From assembly GCA_024643425.1 (NCBI GenBank), contig JAHEMY010000015.1:1-35672 (forward strand): DNA of 35,672 nucleotides, written 5' to 3'. Source of the stretch: Flavobacteriaceae bacterium. Lineage in GTDB: Bacteria; Bacteroidota; Bacteroidia; Flavobacteriales; Flavobacteriaceae. The notes under the pieces were generated by a model that searched no databases, had not been told where the DNA came from, and worked only from the letters and a program-made list of their open reading frames with translations. Below, piece by piece: positions 15,136-24,981 of this stretch; positions within the stretch are counted from its first letter, which is position 1; the number at the start of each line of letters is the position of its first letter. The position numbers were made by a program, and so were the translations under genes.

Positions 15136-18100
15136 TTGCTCCTTTTGCTATTGTTGGTCATTGTTTTGTCTATTCCTTCCGTTCAAACCAAAATAGGGAA
15201 ACGGGTTACGGAAAAGCTCAATGCAGATTATGGAACCGACATCAATATAGAACGTTTAGGACTTAATTGGAAAGGAGAAGTAGATATTCGAAATGTATTA
15301 ATTCGCGATCATCATCAAGACACCCTTATCTATTCGGAGTATTTGAACACCAACCTTTTAAGCATTAAAAAATTGCTCGACGGGAATTTAGATTTTGGGT
15401 TTATAGAATTAGAAAATGCACAACTCCTGGTAAACACCTATGAAGGAGAAGTAGACGACAACCTTTACATTTTTACTGAAAAGTTCAATAGCGGAGACAC
15501 CACTGAAACCGAGCCATTTCAGCTGTGGAGCAGGAACATCACTTTGGTGAATTCCCGCGTTCGCGTTAGTGATGAAAATCAAGAAGAACCGCTTGCCATA
15601 GATTTAAAAAATATACAGTTGGATGCCGACGATTTTTACGTTGACGACGTTAATGTGGGCGCTCAAATTGAACACTTATCTTTTCTTGAAAGTCGTGGGA
15701 TTGTGGTTTCAAACCTTCAAGGTGGCTTTGAGTATAAAGAGACGCAGTTGTTTTTAAATGAATTTGTATTGGATACAGAGCATTCTCAACTTCAAGGAAA
15801 TCTTGTGCTTACCTATGAGGATGGAATGGCCGACTTTATTAATAAGGTCGTGATTGATGCGAACTTCAGGGAATCAAGAGTTTCCACCAACGATTTAAAT
15901 AACCTATATCCTGAATTTGGGCAAGACATCGACATCAATGTGGAAGGTGATTTTCATGGAATCTTAAACGATTTTTCATTTGACAATGCCAACTTAACGT
16001 TTGGAACTACCCGATTTTCAGGAAATTTTGAATTCAAAAACCTTTTGAGTGATGAGGAATATGAAATTCATGGAAAACGTCATCAAATTGGAACCAACTA
16101 TTTCGATCTTAGACGTTTTATGCCAAACGTAATTGGAGCTAATTTGCCGGAAGCATTAAAAAAGTTCGGAGCTTTTTCGGTGGATGGGAATAGTGATTTA
16201 TTAGGAGATTTTCTGAAAACAAACAGTAAAATTAGTAGTGCCCTTGGTATTGCGAATGCCAATCTTGAAATGGGTAATATTAAAGACTTCAGCAATGCCT
16301 TTTACAAAGGTTCTATTGAAGTCAAAAAATTTAAACTAGGCCAACTTGCGAATAGCACTTCCTTAGGATTGGTCGATGCAAATTTAACTTTTGAAGGACG
16401 AGGGTTCACAGAAAAAACTATTAGCACACAAATCAATGGGGATATCTATTCATTTGATTTTTCTGGGTATACCTACCGGAATATTAAGGTGGCAGGAAAT
16501 TTAAAAAATCCCTTGTTTAATGGTCATTTATCCATTAGCGATCCAAATTTACTCATGGAATTTGAGGGACTTATCGATGTTTCGGCGGAGCTAAACCACT
16601 ACGATTTTGAGGCTAATATCGAATTTGCCGAATTGAATAAATTAAACTTATTTAAACGAGATAGTGTTTCTGTGTTTACTGGAGATATTAAAATGGATAT
16701 GGACGGAACAAATATCAACGATGTTGCGGGATCCATTCAGTTTAGCAAGACGTTTTATCAAACAGCTGAAAAAGATTTCTTTTTTGACGACTTCGCTATA
16801 AACTCTAGCTTTGAAGAAGAAGAAAGGACCATTGAAGTGACTTCCCCGGATATTATTAACGGACGGATAAAAGGCAAGTTCTTATTGGAAGACATCCCTT
16901 ATTTATTTAGAAATTCCATTGGTAGTATATATACCAATTTCATTCCAATTCAAGTAACTACAGATCAATACATCAATTATGAATTTGAGATCTATAACAA
17001 AATTGTAGACGTATTTATTCCGCAATTACAACTTGGAGAAAATACGCGATTGAAAGGATCTGTGTACTCTGACGAGTCTAAATTTAAATTAGACTTCAAA
17101 TCGCCCGAGCTTATTATCGATAAAAATTACCTTGGTAAGGTAAATGTACAGTTAGACAATGATAACCCACTGTTTAATGCCTACATTTCAGTAGACTCCT
17201 TGTACAACGGTTTCTATAATGTCACCGATATAAACATCATTAACAAAACCCTCAAGGATACACTTTACGTTCAATCACGATTTAATGGAGGATCTGAAAG
17301 TCAGGATTTGTTTAATTTGTCTCTCTATCATACCATCAATCCTGAAGGAAAATCTGTCGTCGGAATTAAACGATCTAAAATTAATTATGCAGGGAACGAT
17401 TGGTATCTGAACAGGGATAACAATAATCTGAACAAAATAAGTTTTGACGATAACTTTACCGATATCCGATTAGATTCCCTCAGTTTGAGGCATGAGGATG
17501 AAATAATTCAGGTAGCTGGTTTTAAAAATGATAGCACAGCAATGGATGTGAAGATGCAGTTTGACAATGTAGACATCGGAAAGCTCGTGCCTAAAGTTGA
17601 CAGCTTGGATTTAACGGGAAGAATTAATGGAAACTTAAACGTACGAAAAAAAGGTAGTTCCTATTTTCCTGCTTCTCAAATTGTTGTATCCGACTTAAGC
17701 ATGAATAAAATTTCGATGGGGGATTTGGATTTAAAAGTTGTTGGAAATTCAGATTTGACGAGGTATACCATTACATCATCATTGCATAACGACCAGTTTA
17801 GTTCATTTAAAGCGAATGGATATTTAAATGTCGAAAATAATAAGTCATCGATCGACATGGATGTCGTTTTTCAAGAATTTAACCTTTCAGCATTTAGTCC
17901 ACTCGGAGGAGAAGTAATAAGTAATTTAAGGGGAATGGTGAATGGGACTGCCAAGGTTACCGGTGACTATAAATCGCCTAATATTAATGGAAGTTTGTTA
18001 CTAAACAACGCAGGATTAACAGTACCCTATTTGAATACCGACTTCGATTTGGATGCACAAACCGCTATTTTTCTAACTAAGGATAGATTTAGTATAAATC

Positions 18101-19521
18101 CGACTACGATTACCGATACAAAATACAAGACAACCGGAATATTAACAGGAAGGGTAGTGCATAATAATTTTTCCGGGTGGGGGTTAGATCTAGAAATTGA
18201 TACCGATCGATTGTTGGTATTGGATACGCCCGCCGATGAGGATGCCCTATACTACGGAACGGCATTTATTAGTGGTGAATCGACCATCAAAGGACCGGTG
18301 GATGAGCTGGTGATACACGTGGCTGCTACCACCGAAGAAGGAACCAAATTTAAAATACCCATTAGCGATGCGGCAAGTATTGGCGATGATTCTTTTATTC
18401 GCTTTATTTCTCCGGAAGAAAAACGGGCCCGAATTAACGGGGAAACTTTTGTTGCGGAACAAGTGAAGGGATTAACCTTGAAATTTGATCTTGATATTAA
18501 CGATAATGCTGAAGTTGAAATACTTGTCGATCAGGAAAACAACTCCAGTTTTAAAGGTCGTGGTGCGGGATTGATGTTTTTGGAGATCAACACTTTAGGA
18601 AAGTTTAAAATGTGGGGAGAATTTGTCATCATACAAGGGAATTACGATTTCCGCTATCGTGGGATTGTTGATAAAACCATTGACGTAGTCCCAGGGGGTC
18701 GAATTACTTGGAATGGGGAGCCTACCCAAGCCCGATTGGACCTAACGGCCAAATACAAAGTAGATAATGTTAATCCTTCCGCTTTGTTGGATAACCCTGC
18801 ATTAAATAGCACTATAGCTGTAGATGTTTTATTGAATCTTTCAGGAGAAATTATGCAACCCGATTTAGATTTTCAATTGAATTTTCCGAATGTTTCTTCC
18901 ACCGTTCGTGAAGAATTAAATGTGAAATTAAGTGATAAAGAACAACGACAAATCCAAGCGATTTACCTAGCAGCAACAGGATCGTTTCAAGGAGATGGGG
19001 GACAGAATTTGGCAGGAACCCTTACAGAACGGGTGAATAAATTGGTGGCTGACATATTTTCTGATAGTGAGTCTAAATTTAAGGTATTACCAACTGTAGG
19101 GACTCGCCAAGGTTCGTTAAACGATCAGTTAGAGTATCAGGTAGGAGTCCAAATTTCCACCCAAATCTCTGAACGCGTTTTAATAAACGGAAAAGTAGCA
19201 GTTCCCGTTGGCGGAGCCAACGAATCTAGTGTTGCGGGCGATATTCAAGTGCAGTGGCTGGTAAATGAAGATGGTAGCCTTCGTATAAATTTCTTCAACC
19301 GTCAAGCCGATTTGCAATTTATTGGGGAGGATCAGATTTTTGAACAAGGGGCCGGGGTTTCTTATACCGTCGATTTCGATACTTTCCGTGAATTAATGAA
19401 GAAGCTTTTCAACAAAAAGCTCACTTTAGAATCGGAGAATGAACTTCCAATTGTACCCGATGACAATACCTTCCCCGGAGATTTTAACTCCTCAGGCCTA
19501 CAAAATAAAGAGGACGAATAA
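15136..19521 (+). CDS. TamB-like AsmA-superfamily protein (DUF490), inner-to-outer membrane bridge
   Basis: A very long protein (1461 residues from the first usual start) with an N-terminal membrane anchor and about 1400 residues of repeating beta-strand segments. It ends in the TamB C-terminal domain (around residues 1130-1430, e.g. GRGAGLMFLEINTLGKFKMWGEF and the LDLTAKY region). TamB-type proteins form hydrophobic grooves thought to carry phospholipids to the outer membrane, or to help outer-membrane protein assembly. The TTG at 15136 falls inside the hydrophobic helix. The frame is open back to 15085 and encodes a basic segment (RKLLKILKR) just upstream, so the real start is probably near 15085-15100 at an unusual codon. 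The stop lies 2 nt from the convergent RidA-family stop. Confidence 0.88.
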   Translation: MLLLLLLVIVLSIPSVQTKIGKRVTEKLNADYGTDINIERLGLNWKGEVDIRNVLIRDHHQDTLIYSEYLNTNLLSIKKLLDGNLDFGFIELENAQLLVNTYEGEVDDNLYIFTEKFNSGDTTETEPFQLWSRNITLVNSRVRVSDENQEEPLAIDLKNIQLDADDFYVDDVNVGAQIEHLSFLESRGIVVSNLQGGFEYKETQLFLNEFVLDTEHSQLQGNLVLTYEDGMADFINKVVIDANFRESRVSTNDLNNLYPEFGQDIDINVEGDFHGILNDFSFDNANLTFGTTRFSGNFEFKNLLSDEEYEIHGKRHQIGTNYFDLRRFMPNVIGANLPEALKKFGAFSVDGNSDLLGDFLKTNSKISSALGIANANLEMGNIKDFSNAFYKGSIEVKKFKLGQLANSTSLGLVDANLTFEGRGFTEKTISTQINGDIYSFDFSGYTYRNIKVAGNLKNPLFNGHLSISDPNLLMEFEGLIDVSAELNHYDFEANIEFAELNKLNLFKRDSVSVFTGDIKMDMDGTNINDVAGSIQFSKTFYQTAEKDFFFDDFAINSSFEEEERTIEVTSPDIINGRIKGKFLLEDIPYLFRNSIGSIYTNFIPIQVTTDQYINYEFEIYNKIVDVFIPQLQLGENTRLKGSVYSDESKFKLDFKSPELIIDKNYLGKVNVQLDNDNPLFNAYISVDSLYNGFYNVTDINIINKTLKDTLYVQSRFNGGSESQDLFNLSLYHTINPEGKSVVGIKRSKINYAGNDWYLNRDNNNLNKISFDDNFTDIRLDSLSLRHEDEIIQVAGFKNDSTAMDVKMQFDNVDIGKLVPKVDSLDLTGRINGNLNVRKKGSSYFPASQIVVSDLSMNKISMGDLDLKVVGNSDLTRYTITSSLHNDQFSSFKANGYLNVENNKSSIDMDVVFQEFNLSAFSPLGGEVISNLRGMVNGTAKVTGDYKSPNINGSLLLNNAGLTVPYLNTDFDLDAQTAIFLTKDRFSINPTTITDTKYKTTGILTGRVVHNNFSGWGLDLEIDTDRLLVLDTPADEDALYYGTAFISGESTIKGPVDELVIHVAATTEEGTKFKIPISDAASIGDDSFIRFISPEEKRARINGETFVAEQVKGLTLKFDLDINDNAEVEILVDQENNSSFKGRGAGLMFLEINTLGKFKMWGEFVIIQGNYDFRYRGIVDKTIDVVPGGRITWNGEPTQARLDLTAKYKVDNVNPSALLDNPALNSTIAVDVLLNLSGEIMQPDLDFQLNFPNVSSTVREELNVKLSDKEQRQIQAIYLAATGSFQGDGGQNLAGTLTERVNKLVADIFSDSESKFKVLPTVGTRQGSLNDQLEYQVGVQISTQISERVLINGKVAVPVGGANESSVAGDIQVQWLVNEDGSLRINFFNRQADLQFIGEDQIFEQGAGVSYTVDFDTFRELMKKLFNKKLTLESENELPIVPDDNTFPGDFNSSGLQNKEDE

Positions 19522-19523
19522 GT

Positions 19524-19904
19524 CTATCGAGAAGCAATCATAGAAATTTCTACATTCACAGACTTTGGCAAGGTTGCAACAGCGACCGTTTCACGAGCAG
19601 GTGCAGTAGCTTCGTCAAAATAACCGGCGTATACTGCATTCACGGCAGAAAAGTCATTCATATCATTTAAAAAAATAGACGTTTTCACCACATTTGAAAA
19701 ATCCATATTAGCAGCTGCTAATACCGCCTTTAGATTTTCCATTACTTGTTTGGTTTCTGCTTCAATGGAGTCCATGATTAAATCGCCACTCACAGGATCG
19801 AGCGCAATTTGTCCTGATGTATAGAGTAGAGCGCCAATTAACACACCTTGGCTATAAGGTCCGATAGGAGCAGGGGCGTTGGAAGTTTGAATAATTGTTT
19901 TCAT
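19524..19904 (-). CDS. RidA family (YjgF/YER057c/UK114) enamine/imine deaminase
   Basis: A 126-residue RidA-family protein. RidA hydrolyses reactive 2-aminoacrylate and other imines formed by PLP enzymes, protecting them from damage. The key Arg is present in APARETVAVATLP, as are the N-terminal APAPIGPYSQGV and TSGQIALDP motifs and the C-terminal VNVEISMIA. It is full length and cytoplasmic. It lies 18 nt downstream of lptD on the same strand and is probably cotranscribed with it; no functional link to LPS export is evident. Confidence 0.94.
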   Translation of the reverse strand: MKTIIQTSNAPAPIGPYSQGVLIGALLYTSGQIALDPVSGDLIMDSIEAETKQVMENLKAVLAAANMDFSNVVKTSIFLNDMNDFSAVNAVYAGYFDEATAPARETVAVATLPKSVNVEISMIASR

Positions 19905-19922
19905 AGAAATTAATATAAATGC

Positions 19923-22673
19923 TTATAAACGTTGGTCGGCTTCACGACGTTTGTCGTATTTGATATCACTTAAAATACTGCCTCGAATACCAATAAAGAA
20001 ATTCCAAGAAGTATTTCGAGCACCAATAGGTGTCCAGCTGAAACGCATCACCCAACTTTCAAGGTCTCGTTCAAACCGCAATTGGGTAAGTGTAACTCCT
20101 TTGTTTTTAAAATCGTATCCCGAGGAGATTCCTACCTTCCAGCGTGGAGACAATTCTACATTGGAACTCATCATAAGGGATTGCGACGATATCTCGTTTT
20201 GTCGTTGTTGATTGGCATAAGTAATGGTGTAAGCCAAGCGCAAATCCCAGGGGATATCATACTGGTACCAGGACCGATCCTTATCTTCTTTTTTATCGCG
20301 TTCGTTCGTGTTTTTTAAATCGGCGATATCCCTGCCTTCTCCAAATAAATCATCGGGGCGTCCACCATTTCGAAAAGTATCGCTATTAAAACTATCATCT
20401 TCGTCTTCATCTTCGTCTTTTCCTCCCTCAAAATCTTTGCTTGAAAAGGAATAATTAAAACTTAAGTTCGCATTCGTCAATCGAAATAAACTTCCTCCAT
20501 TATTAATATTGAATTCATCAATCCGTTGGTTGTTCGAATCTAAAGCATAAGGATCTAGAGATCCGGTAAAGTTCAGATCCAACTTTTTAACCACCGGAAT
20601 ACTCCCATTGAACTGTAAATTACTCCAATTTAGAGAATCTGCCGAGAAACTATAAGCGGTTGAAAAATTTAGGTTATTTAGCAAGGAGATCTTCTTTGGT
20701 TCGGTTGCGGTGGTGTCGGGATTTCTAACTTTTGCTTCAATGGTATTACTAAGGGATAATCCTATGCCACTCGAATAAAGACGCCCGGGAGCACCGTAAA
20801 TGGTGTTTTCAAATCTTGAATACTGCACCACCTCATTGTTTACTTCTTCATCGGCACTCACAATGGTATATTCATCATAGTACTGCTCAAACCCGGGACT
20901 AATGCTATAATTTATCGATGGGCGAACTACATGGCGAATGGCTTGAATTTTCTTGTCTTCCCCAAAGTTGAACATTCCGTAAAGTGTGGTTCCAACCCCG
21001 GTTGAAAACCCATAGGTACGATAACTATCAAATCCGGAAATGGTATCCTGAACGACTCCGCCATTGCCATTATTTAATTCGGAATCGTAACTGCGTTGAA
21101 TCGTCTTTCCAACCCAAGTTTCTTGATAATTGGTACCCATAGAGAAACTTAGGTATTTTAATACTTTAAAATTAGTACTGATGGGAATTGAATGTCTTGC
21201 ACCAATCTGCGCCGATTTAAACATTTCCGGCTTAAAAAATAACGAATCGGTAGTTTGAATGCGATTTTCTGCGGTTACATCGTACTGTAAATTGATGTTT
21301 TGAAAAACGCCTTTTTTGGCACCTGCTTTCGGTGCAAAAGGAAAAATACGAGAAACACTTCCGTTGAAATTTGGAAGCGACATATTAATCGCTTGTGACT
21401 GCGTATTTTGCGTATGCGTAGCTGCTACACTAAATTGAATCTGAGGTTCAGTTTCAAAGCTTTTAGAATACGAAATAGAGGAGCTAAGCGTATTTACCAA
21501 CTGACTCGCATTGTTGGTTTGGTTAATCGATTGTTGCAAGTAACGTGAACTCCCTAGGTTCACCGAAGCACTAAAGCGCGAACTCGGATTTACTTTGGCG
21601 TCTTGAGAATGAGACCATCGGATGTTGTAGAGAGAACTTTCAGTAAAGTCAGGAAACCCACGCTCGCTATTAATTAAGTTTTCATACCGAAAACTTAAAT
21701 TTCCACGAAACTTATAACGCAAGGCATAATCGCTATCCAATCGAAAACCATAACTTCCGCCGGTATAGTAATCTCCCAATACCGACAAATCCACATAGTC
21801 GTTAATGGCAAAATAGTATCCACCATTCTGGAAGAAAAACCCTCTGTTATTATTCTCACCTATGGTAGGAATTACAAAGCCTGACGCTCGGTCTTCAGTG
21901 AGTGGGAAAAATGCAAAAGGCAACCCAACAGGAAGCGGTACATCGGCAATGTACAAATTGGTCAAACCGGTCACCACCTTTTTCTGAGGAACAAATTTGG
22001 CCTTTCGGGTATAGAAATAATATTCGGGGTCGTCAATATTTTCTGAAGTCGTAAACCTCACATTCCTCAAGAAATACACCGAATCGTTTTCCTTTTTGGT
22101 GATTTCAGAAAGCACATTCATTTCATTTTGAAAGGTACGTGAGTTGTAGACCAAGGCCTTTTTAGTATCAAAATTAAATCGTATCGAGTCCGGTTCAACT
22201 TTGTTAGACCCTTGCACAAATACTGGTCGTTGGCTATAGACTCCGGCGCTATCGATACCTTTGGCATAGACTTCATTCTTATTGTAATCAAGAATAATCA
22301 AGCCTGCATTAATCTTATAATCTTGATAGTTGATAAATGCATTATTGTACATATAGACCTTACTGTTTCGCTGATCCATATACACATAGTCCTCACCATA
22401 ATATTCTACGATATCCTCCAACAGTTCTTTTTTAGGTTGTAGGCTATCTACTTTTACAGTATCGACCCGAGCCGTCGATTTAGGAAGTTCCGTAAGGAGG
22501 GTATCTTTAACGAAAATGGTTGTTGAATCTTCTTTTACCGGAATAATTACCTGGTTTTTGGCAGGAGGATCTTGGGCATACAAGGCAACACTGCAAAGGA
22601 GCAGAAGGGCAAAATTTAGAAAAACTAGAGTTCGTTTATTTTGCAATGCTTTGGTGCGATTTTTTGTAAACAA
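19923..22673 (-). CDS. lptD: LPS assembly outer-membrane protein LptD (Bacteroidota type)
   Basis: A 916-residue outer-membrane protein that, with LptE, inserts lipopolysaccharide into the outer leaflet. A signal peptide (LVFLNFALLLLCSVALYAQ) is followed by an OstA/LptA-like N-terminal domain (about 85-250, beta-jellyroll strands such as VYMYNNAFINYQDYKINAG). A very large beta-barrel follows with the conserved LPVGLPFAFFPL and RASGFVIPTIGE. A low-complexity acidic loop (DEDEDD, about residue 755) marks a surface or periplasmic loop. The only start near the signal peptide is a TTG at 22673. It is divergent from the amidase gene. Confidence 0.87.
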   Translation of the reverse strand: MFTKNRTKALQNKRTLVFLNFALLLLCSVALYAQDPPAKNQVIIPVKEDSTTIFVKDTLLTELPKSTARVDTVKVDSLQPKKELLEDIVEYYGEDYVYMDQRNSKVYMYNNAFINYQDYKINAGLIILDYNKNEVYAKGIDSAGVYSQRPVFVQGSNKVEPDSIRFNFDTKKALVYNSRTFQNEMNVLSEITKKENDSVYFLRNVRFTTSENIDDPEYYFYTRKAKFVPQKKVVTGLTNLYIADVPLPVGLPFAFFPLTEDRASGFVIPTIGENNNRGFFFQNGGYYFAINDYVDLSVLGDYYTGGSYGFRLDSDYALRYKFRGNLSFRYENLINSERGFPDFTESSLYNIRWSHSQDAKVNPSSRFSASVNLGSSRYLQQSINQTNNASQLVNTLSSSISYSKSFETEPQIQFSVAATHTQNTQSQAINMSLPNFNGSVSRIFPFAPKAGAKKGVFQNINLQYDVTAENRIQTTDSLFFKPEMFKSAQIGARHSIPISTNFKVLKYLSFSMGTNYQETWVGKTIQRSYDSELNNGNGGVVQDTISGFDSYRTYGFSTGVGTTLYGMFNFGEDKKIQAIRHVVRPSINYSISPGFEQYYDEYTIVSADEEVNNEVVQYSRFENTIYGAPGRLYSSGIGLSLSNTIEAKVRNPDTTATEPKKISLLNNLNFSTAYSFSADSLNWSNLQFNGSIPVVKKLDLNFTGSLDPYALDSNNQRIDEFNINNGGSLFRLTNANLSFNYSFSSKDFEGGKDEDEDEDDSFNSDTFRNGGRPDDLFGEGRDIADLKNTNERDKKEDKDRSWYQYDIPWDLRLAYTITYANQQRQNEISSQSLMMSSNVELSPRWKVGISSGYDFKNKGVTLTQLRFERDLESWVMRFSWTPIGARNTSWNFFIGIRGSILSDIKYDKRREADQRL

Positions 22674-22748
22674 CTTTTTTAATAAGTTCCACAGAAATCA
22701 ATGGCTTTACAGCAATCGATTTTATAAATTGGCTTAGTTTTTGAAAGC

Positions 22749-22756
22749 CAAAATTA
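22749..22756 (-). promoter_or_regulatory. Candidate -7 box for lptD
   Basis: TAATTTTG on the minus strand matches TAnnTTTG exactly, about 75 nt ahead of the TTG start. No TTG stands 19-21 nt upstream, so support is partial. Confidence 0.35.
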
Positions 22757-22829
22757 CATATATTTTTTGGCTTCATTTTGAAATAATACAATTTTAAAAT
22801 AACCGAAAACTCTGAACGTTACACATCCT

Positions 22830-23948
22830 ATGAAAACGAAACTGTTTATTGGTACCGTACTTTTTGGAATCCTGCTTTTACTTCCTTCTTTTTTGAATGT
22901 ATCGAACGACCCAACAAAACCTTTTATTGTGGTTTTGGATGCCGGACATGGTGGCAAGGATAGCGGGAATGTTGGAAATGGATTTTTGGAGAAAGAGATT
23001 GCTCTAGATGTTACTCTACAGGTTGGTGCTATCTTAGAAAAGGAACCGGATTTTAAAGTAATCTATACACGAAAAACGGATGTCTTTATAGAGCTCGTCG
23101 ACCGAGCTCCGGTGGCTAATAAAGCCGACGCCGACTTGTTTGTCTCCATTCATTGTAATTCGCACCATACCCAAGCATCGGGCGCAGAGACTTTTGTAAT
23201 GGGGCTTAGTAAGAGTGATAAGAACCTCAATACCGCTAAAAAAGAGAATGAAGTAATTTTCTTAGAAGACAATTATGAAGAGAAATATGCGGGATTTGAT
23301 CCATCATCTCCCGAATCCCTCATTGGACTTACCTTGCTTCAGGAGGAATATTTGGACCAAAGCATCATGTTGGCTGGATTAATTCAGAATAATTTCGTGA
23401 ATAACCTAAAGCGAAAAGACCGCAGTGTAAAGCAAGATGTATTTTGGGTGCTTCATCATTCGTACATGCCCAGTGTTCTTATTGAATTAGGTTTTCTTAC
23501 CAATAAATCTGAAGGACCTTATATTAATTCGAAAAAAGGTCGGCGCGAAATGGCTCGAGAAATCGCTAATGGAATAATTGCTTATCGAAAGAATTTATCT
23601 TTAGGTACAACGGGAGCTCAAAATCCTGTAATCACTAAGAAAGAACTTGATGATGCTATTGAAACTACCGAAAAAAGAACCTTTAAGGATGTGGTTTTTA
23701 AAGTTCAAGTGGCCGCAAGCAGCAAAAAGTTAGAAACTAAAGCATATAATTTTAATGGGTTGGATGAAATAAGCAGGGTAGAAGAGGATGGACTCTATAA
23801 ATATTTTTACGGCGAAACCTCCGATTATAATCAAATTGAATTAATGAAAACATTTGCCCGTGAAAAGGGCTATCCATCCAGTTATGTCGTGGCTTTTAAA
23901 AATGGAGAAAAAGTTAAATTGTCGGAAATACTAAAAGAAGGAGACTAA
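22830..23948 (+). CDS. N-acetylmuramoyl-L-alanine amidase (Amidase_3) with SPOR-like C-terminus
   Basis: A 372-residue exported zinc amidase that removes stem peptides from peptidoglycan during cell separation. An N-terminal hydrophobic segment (about 4-22) is the signal or anchor. Zinc ligands are His40 (LDAGHGGKDSG), Glu54 (FLEKEIAL) and His108 (VSIHCNSH), with the catalytic Glu in VLIELGFLTNKSEG. The C-terminal ~80 residues (FKVQVAASSKKL ... YPSSYVVAFKNGEKV) look like a SPOR-type septal peptidoglycan-binding domain, which would direct it to the division site. First gene of the long plus-strand cluster, 80 nt ahead of the MCE gene. Confidence 0.92.
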   Translation: MKTKLFIGTVLFGILLLLPSFLNVSNDPTKPFIVVLDAGHGGKDSGNVGNGFLEKEIALDVTLQVGAILEKEPDFKVIYTRKTDVFIELVDRAPVANKADADLFVSIHCNSHHTQASGAETFVMGLSKSDKNLNTAKKENEVIFLEDNYEEKYAGFDPSSPESLIGLTLLQEEYLDQSIMLAGLIQNNFVNNLKRKDRSVKQDVFWVLHHSYMPSVLIELGFLTNKSEGPYINSKKGRREMAREIANGIIAYRKNLSLGTTGAQNPVITKKELDDAIETTEKRTFKDVVFKVQVAASSKKLETKAYNFNGLDEISRVEEDGLYKYFYGETSDYNQIELMKTFAREKGYPSSYVVAFKNGEKVKLSEILKEGD

Positions 23949-23997
23949 TAATTTTAAGGACAACCAAAATTTAACCTACGCTTAGGATAATTATTTC

Positions 23998-24005
23998 TAA
24001 ATTTG
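23998..24005 (+). promoter_or_regulatory. Candidate -7 box ahead of the MCE gene
   Basis: TAAATTTG matches TAnnTTTG exactly and lies 23 nt before the TTG start, within the 80-nt gap after the amidase gene. No good -33 TTG is seen. Confidence 0.35.
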
Positions 24006-24028
24006 TTCGAAACACAAAAATCAAGCCT

Positions 24029-24973
24029 TTGAAGCTCTCAAGAGAAGTAAAAACAGGAATATTTGCGATTGTATCCATTTTGTTATTCATACTGGGATAT
24101 AATTTTTTAAAAGGCGCAGAGCTGTTTGAAAACGAGAATATTTTTTATGCCAAATACAAAAATGTAGCAGGGCTCGCACCGTCGGCTCCTGTTACCGTGA
24201 ACGGAATGCAAGTGGGAAAGGTTCGAGATGTTTATTTGGCAACAAACAAAGGCGGTGAAGTGATCGTTGAGTTTACGATCGATAAGGATTTCCAATTTTC
24301 AAAATCCAGTGTGATTCAGATCTACAGTAGCGGATTTATTGGCGGAAATAATTTGGGAGTAATTCCGGACTATAGCTCATCAGTGATGGCGAAATCGGGT
24401 GATACCTTAGCCGGTCAGTTACAAGCAGGAATGATCGACGGAATTTTGGAGAAATTCACACCCATCGAAAAAAGTATTTTGGCAACCTTGGTGAAATTAG
24501 ATACGGTTTTGGTTGATGTTGACAATTTATTGGACGCCAAAACAAAGAATAACTTAAAACAAAGCATCGCGAATTTGAATAAGACAATGGCCTCTTTCAA
24601 TGGAGTAGCATCCAACATGAATGAGCTTTTTGATGAAAATAAAGATTCAATGGATCGCATGTTCGTCAATCTTGATGTAACCACAAAAAATTTAGCTCAG
24701 TTTTCTGATTCCTTGGCTCAAATAGAAACAGGTAAAATTATGTCCGATTTATCAGAAGCGATTGCTAAGTTCAATTCGATTGCAGCGCAAATTGAACAAG
24801 GAGAGGGAAGTGTAGGAAAACTATTAAAAGATGATGCCTTGTATGAAAATTTAGAAGGTGCATCCAAACAACTTGAGCAACTGCTGCAAGACATGAAGTT
24901 GAATCCTAAAAGGTATGTTCATTTTTCTTTGTTCGGAAAACGTGCAAAAACTTATGATGCCCCAGAAAACTAA
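24029..24973 (+). CDS. MlaD/MCE family lipid-transport protein
   Basis: A 314-residue protein with one N-terminal membrane helix (about 9-27) and an MCE domain (about 38-115; AKYKNVAGLAPSAPVTVNGMQVGKV). A long helical coiled-coil tail follows, rich in Asn, Leu and Ser. MCE proteins form hexameric rings that bind phospholipids between the inner and outer membranes. The matching ABC permease and ATPase (MlaE/MlaF) are not in this window. The start is a TTG directly before KLSREVKTGIFAI, the normal MCE N-terminus. It is followed after 8 nt by the membrane Fe-S gene. Confidence 0.92.
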   Translation: MKLSREVKTGIFAIVSILLFILGYNFLKGAELFENENIFYAKYKNVAGLAPSAPVTVNGMQVGKVRDVYLATNKGGEVIVEFTIDKDFQFSKSSVIQIYSSGFIGGNNLGVIPDYSSSVMAKSGDTLAGQLQAGMIDGILEKFTPIEKSILATLVKLDTVLVDVDNLLDAKTKNNLKQSIANLNKTMASFNGVASNMNELFDENKDSMDRMFVNLDVTTKNLAQFSDSLAQIETGKIMSDLSEAIAKFNSIAAQIEQGEGSVGKLLKDDALYENLEGASKQLEQLLQDMKLNPKRYVHFSLFGKRAKTYDAPEN

Positions 24974-24981
24974 GCAATTCT

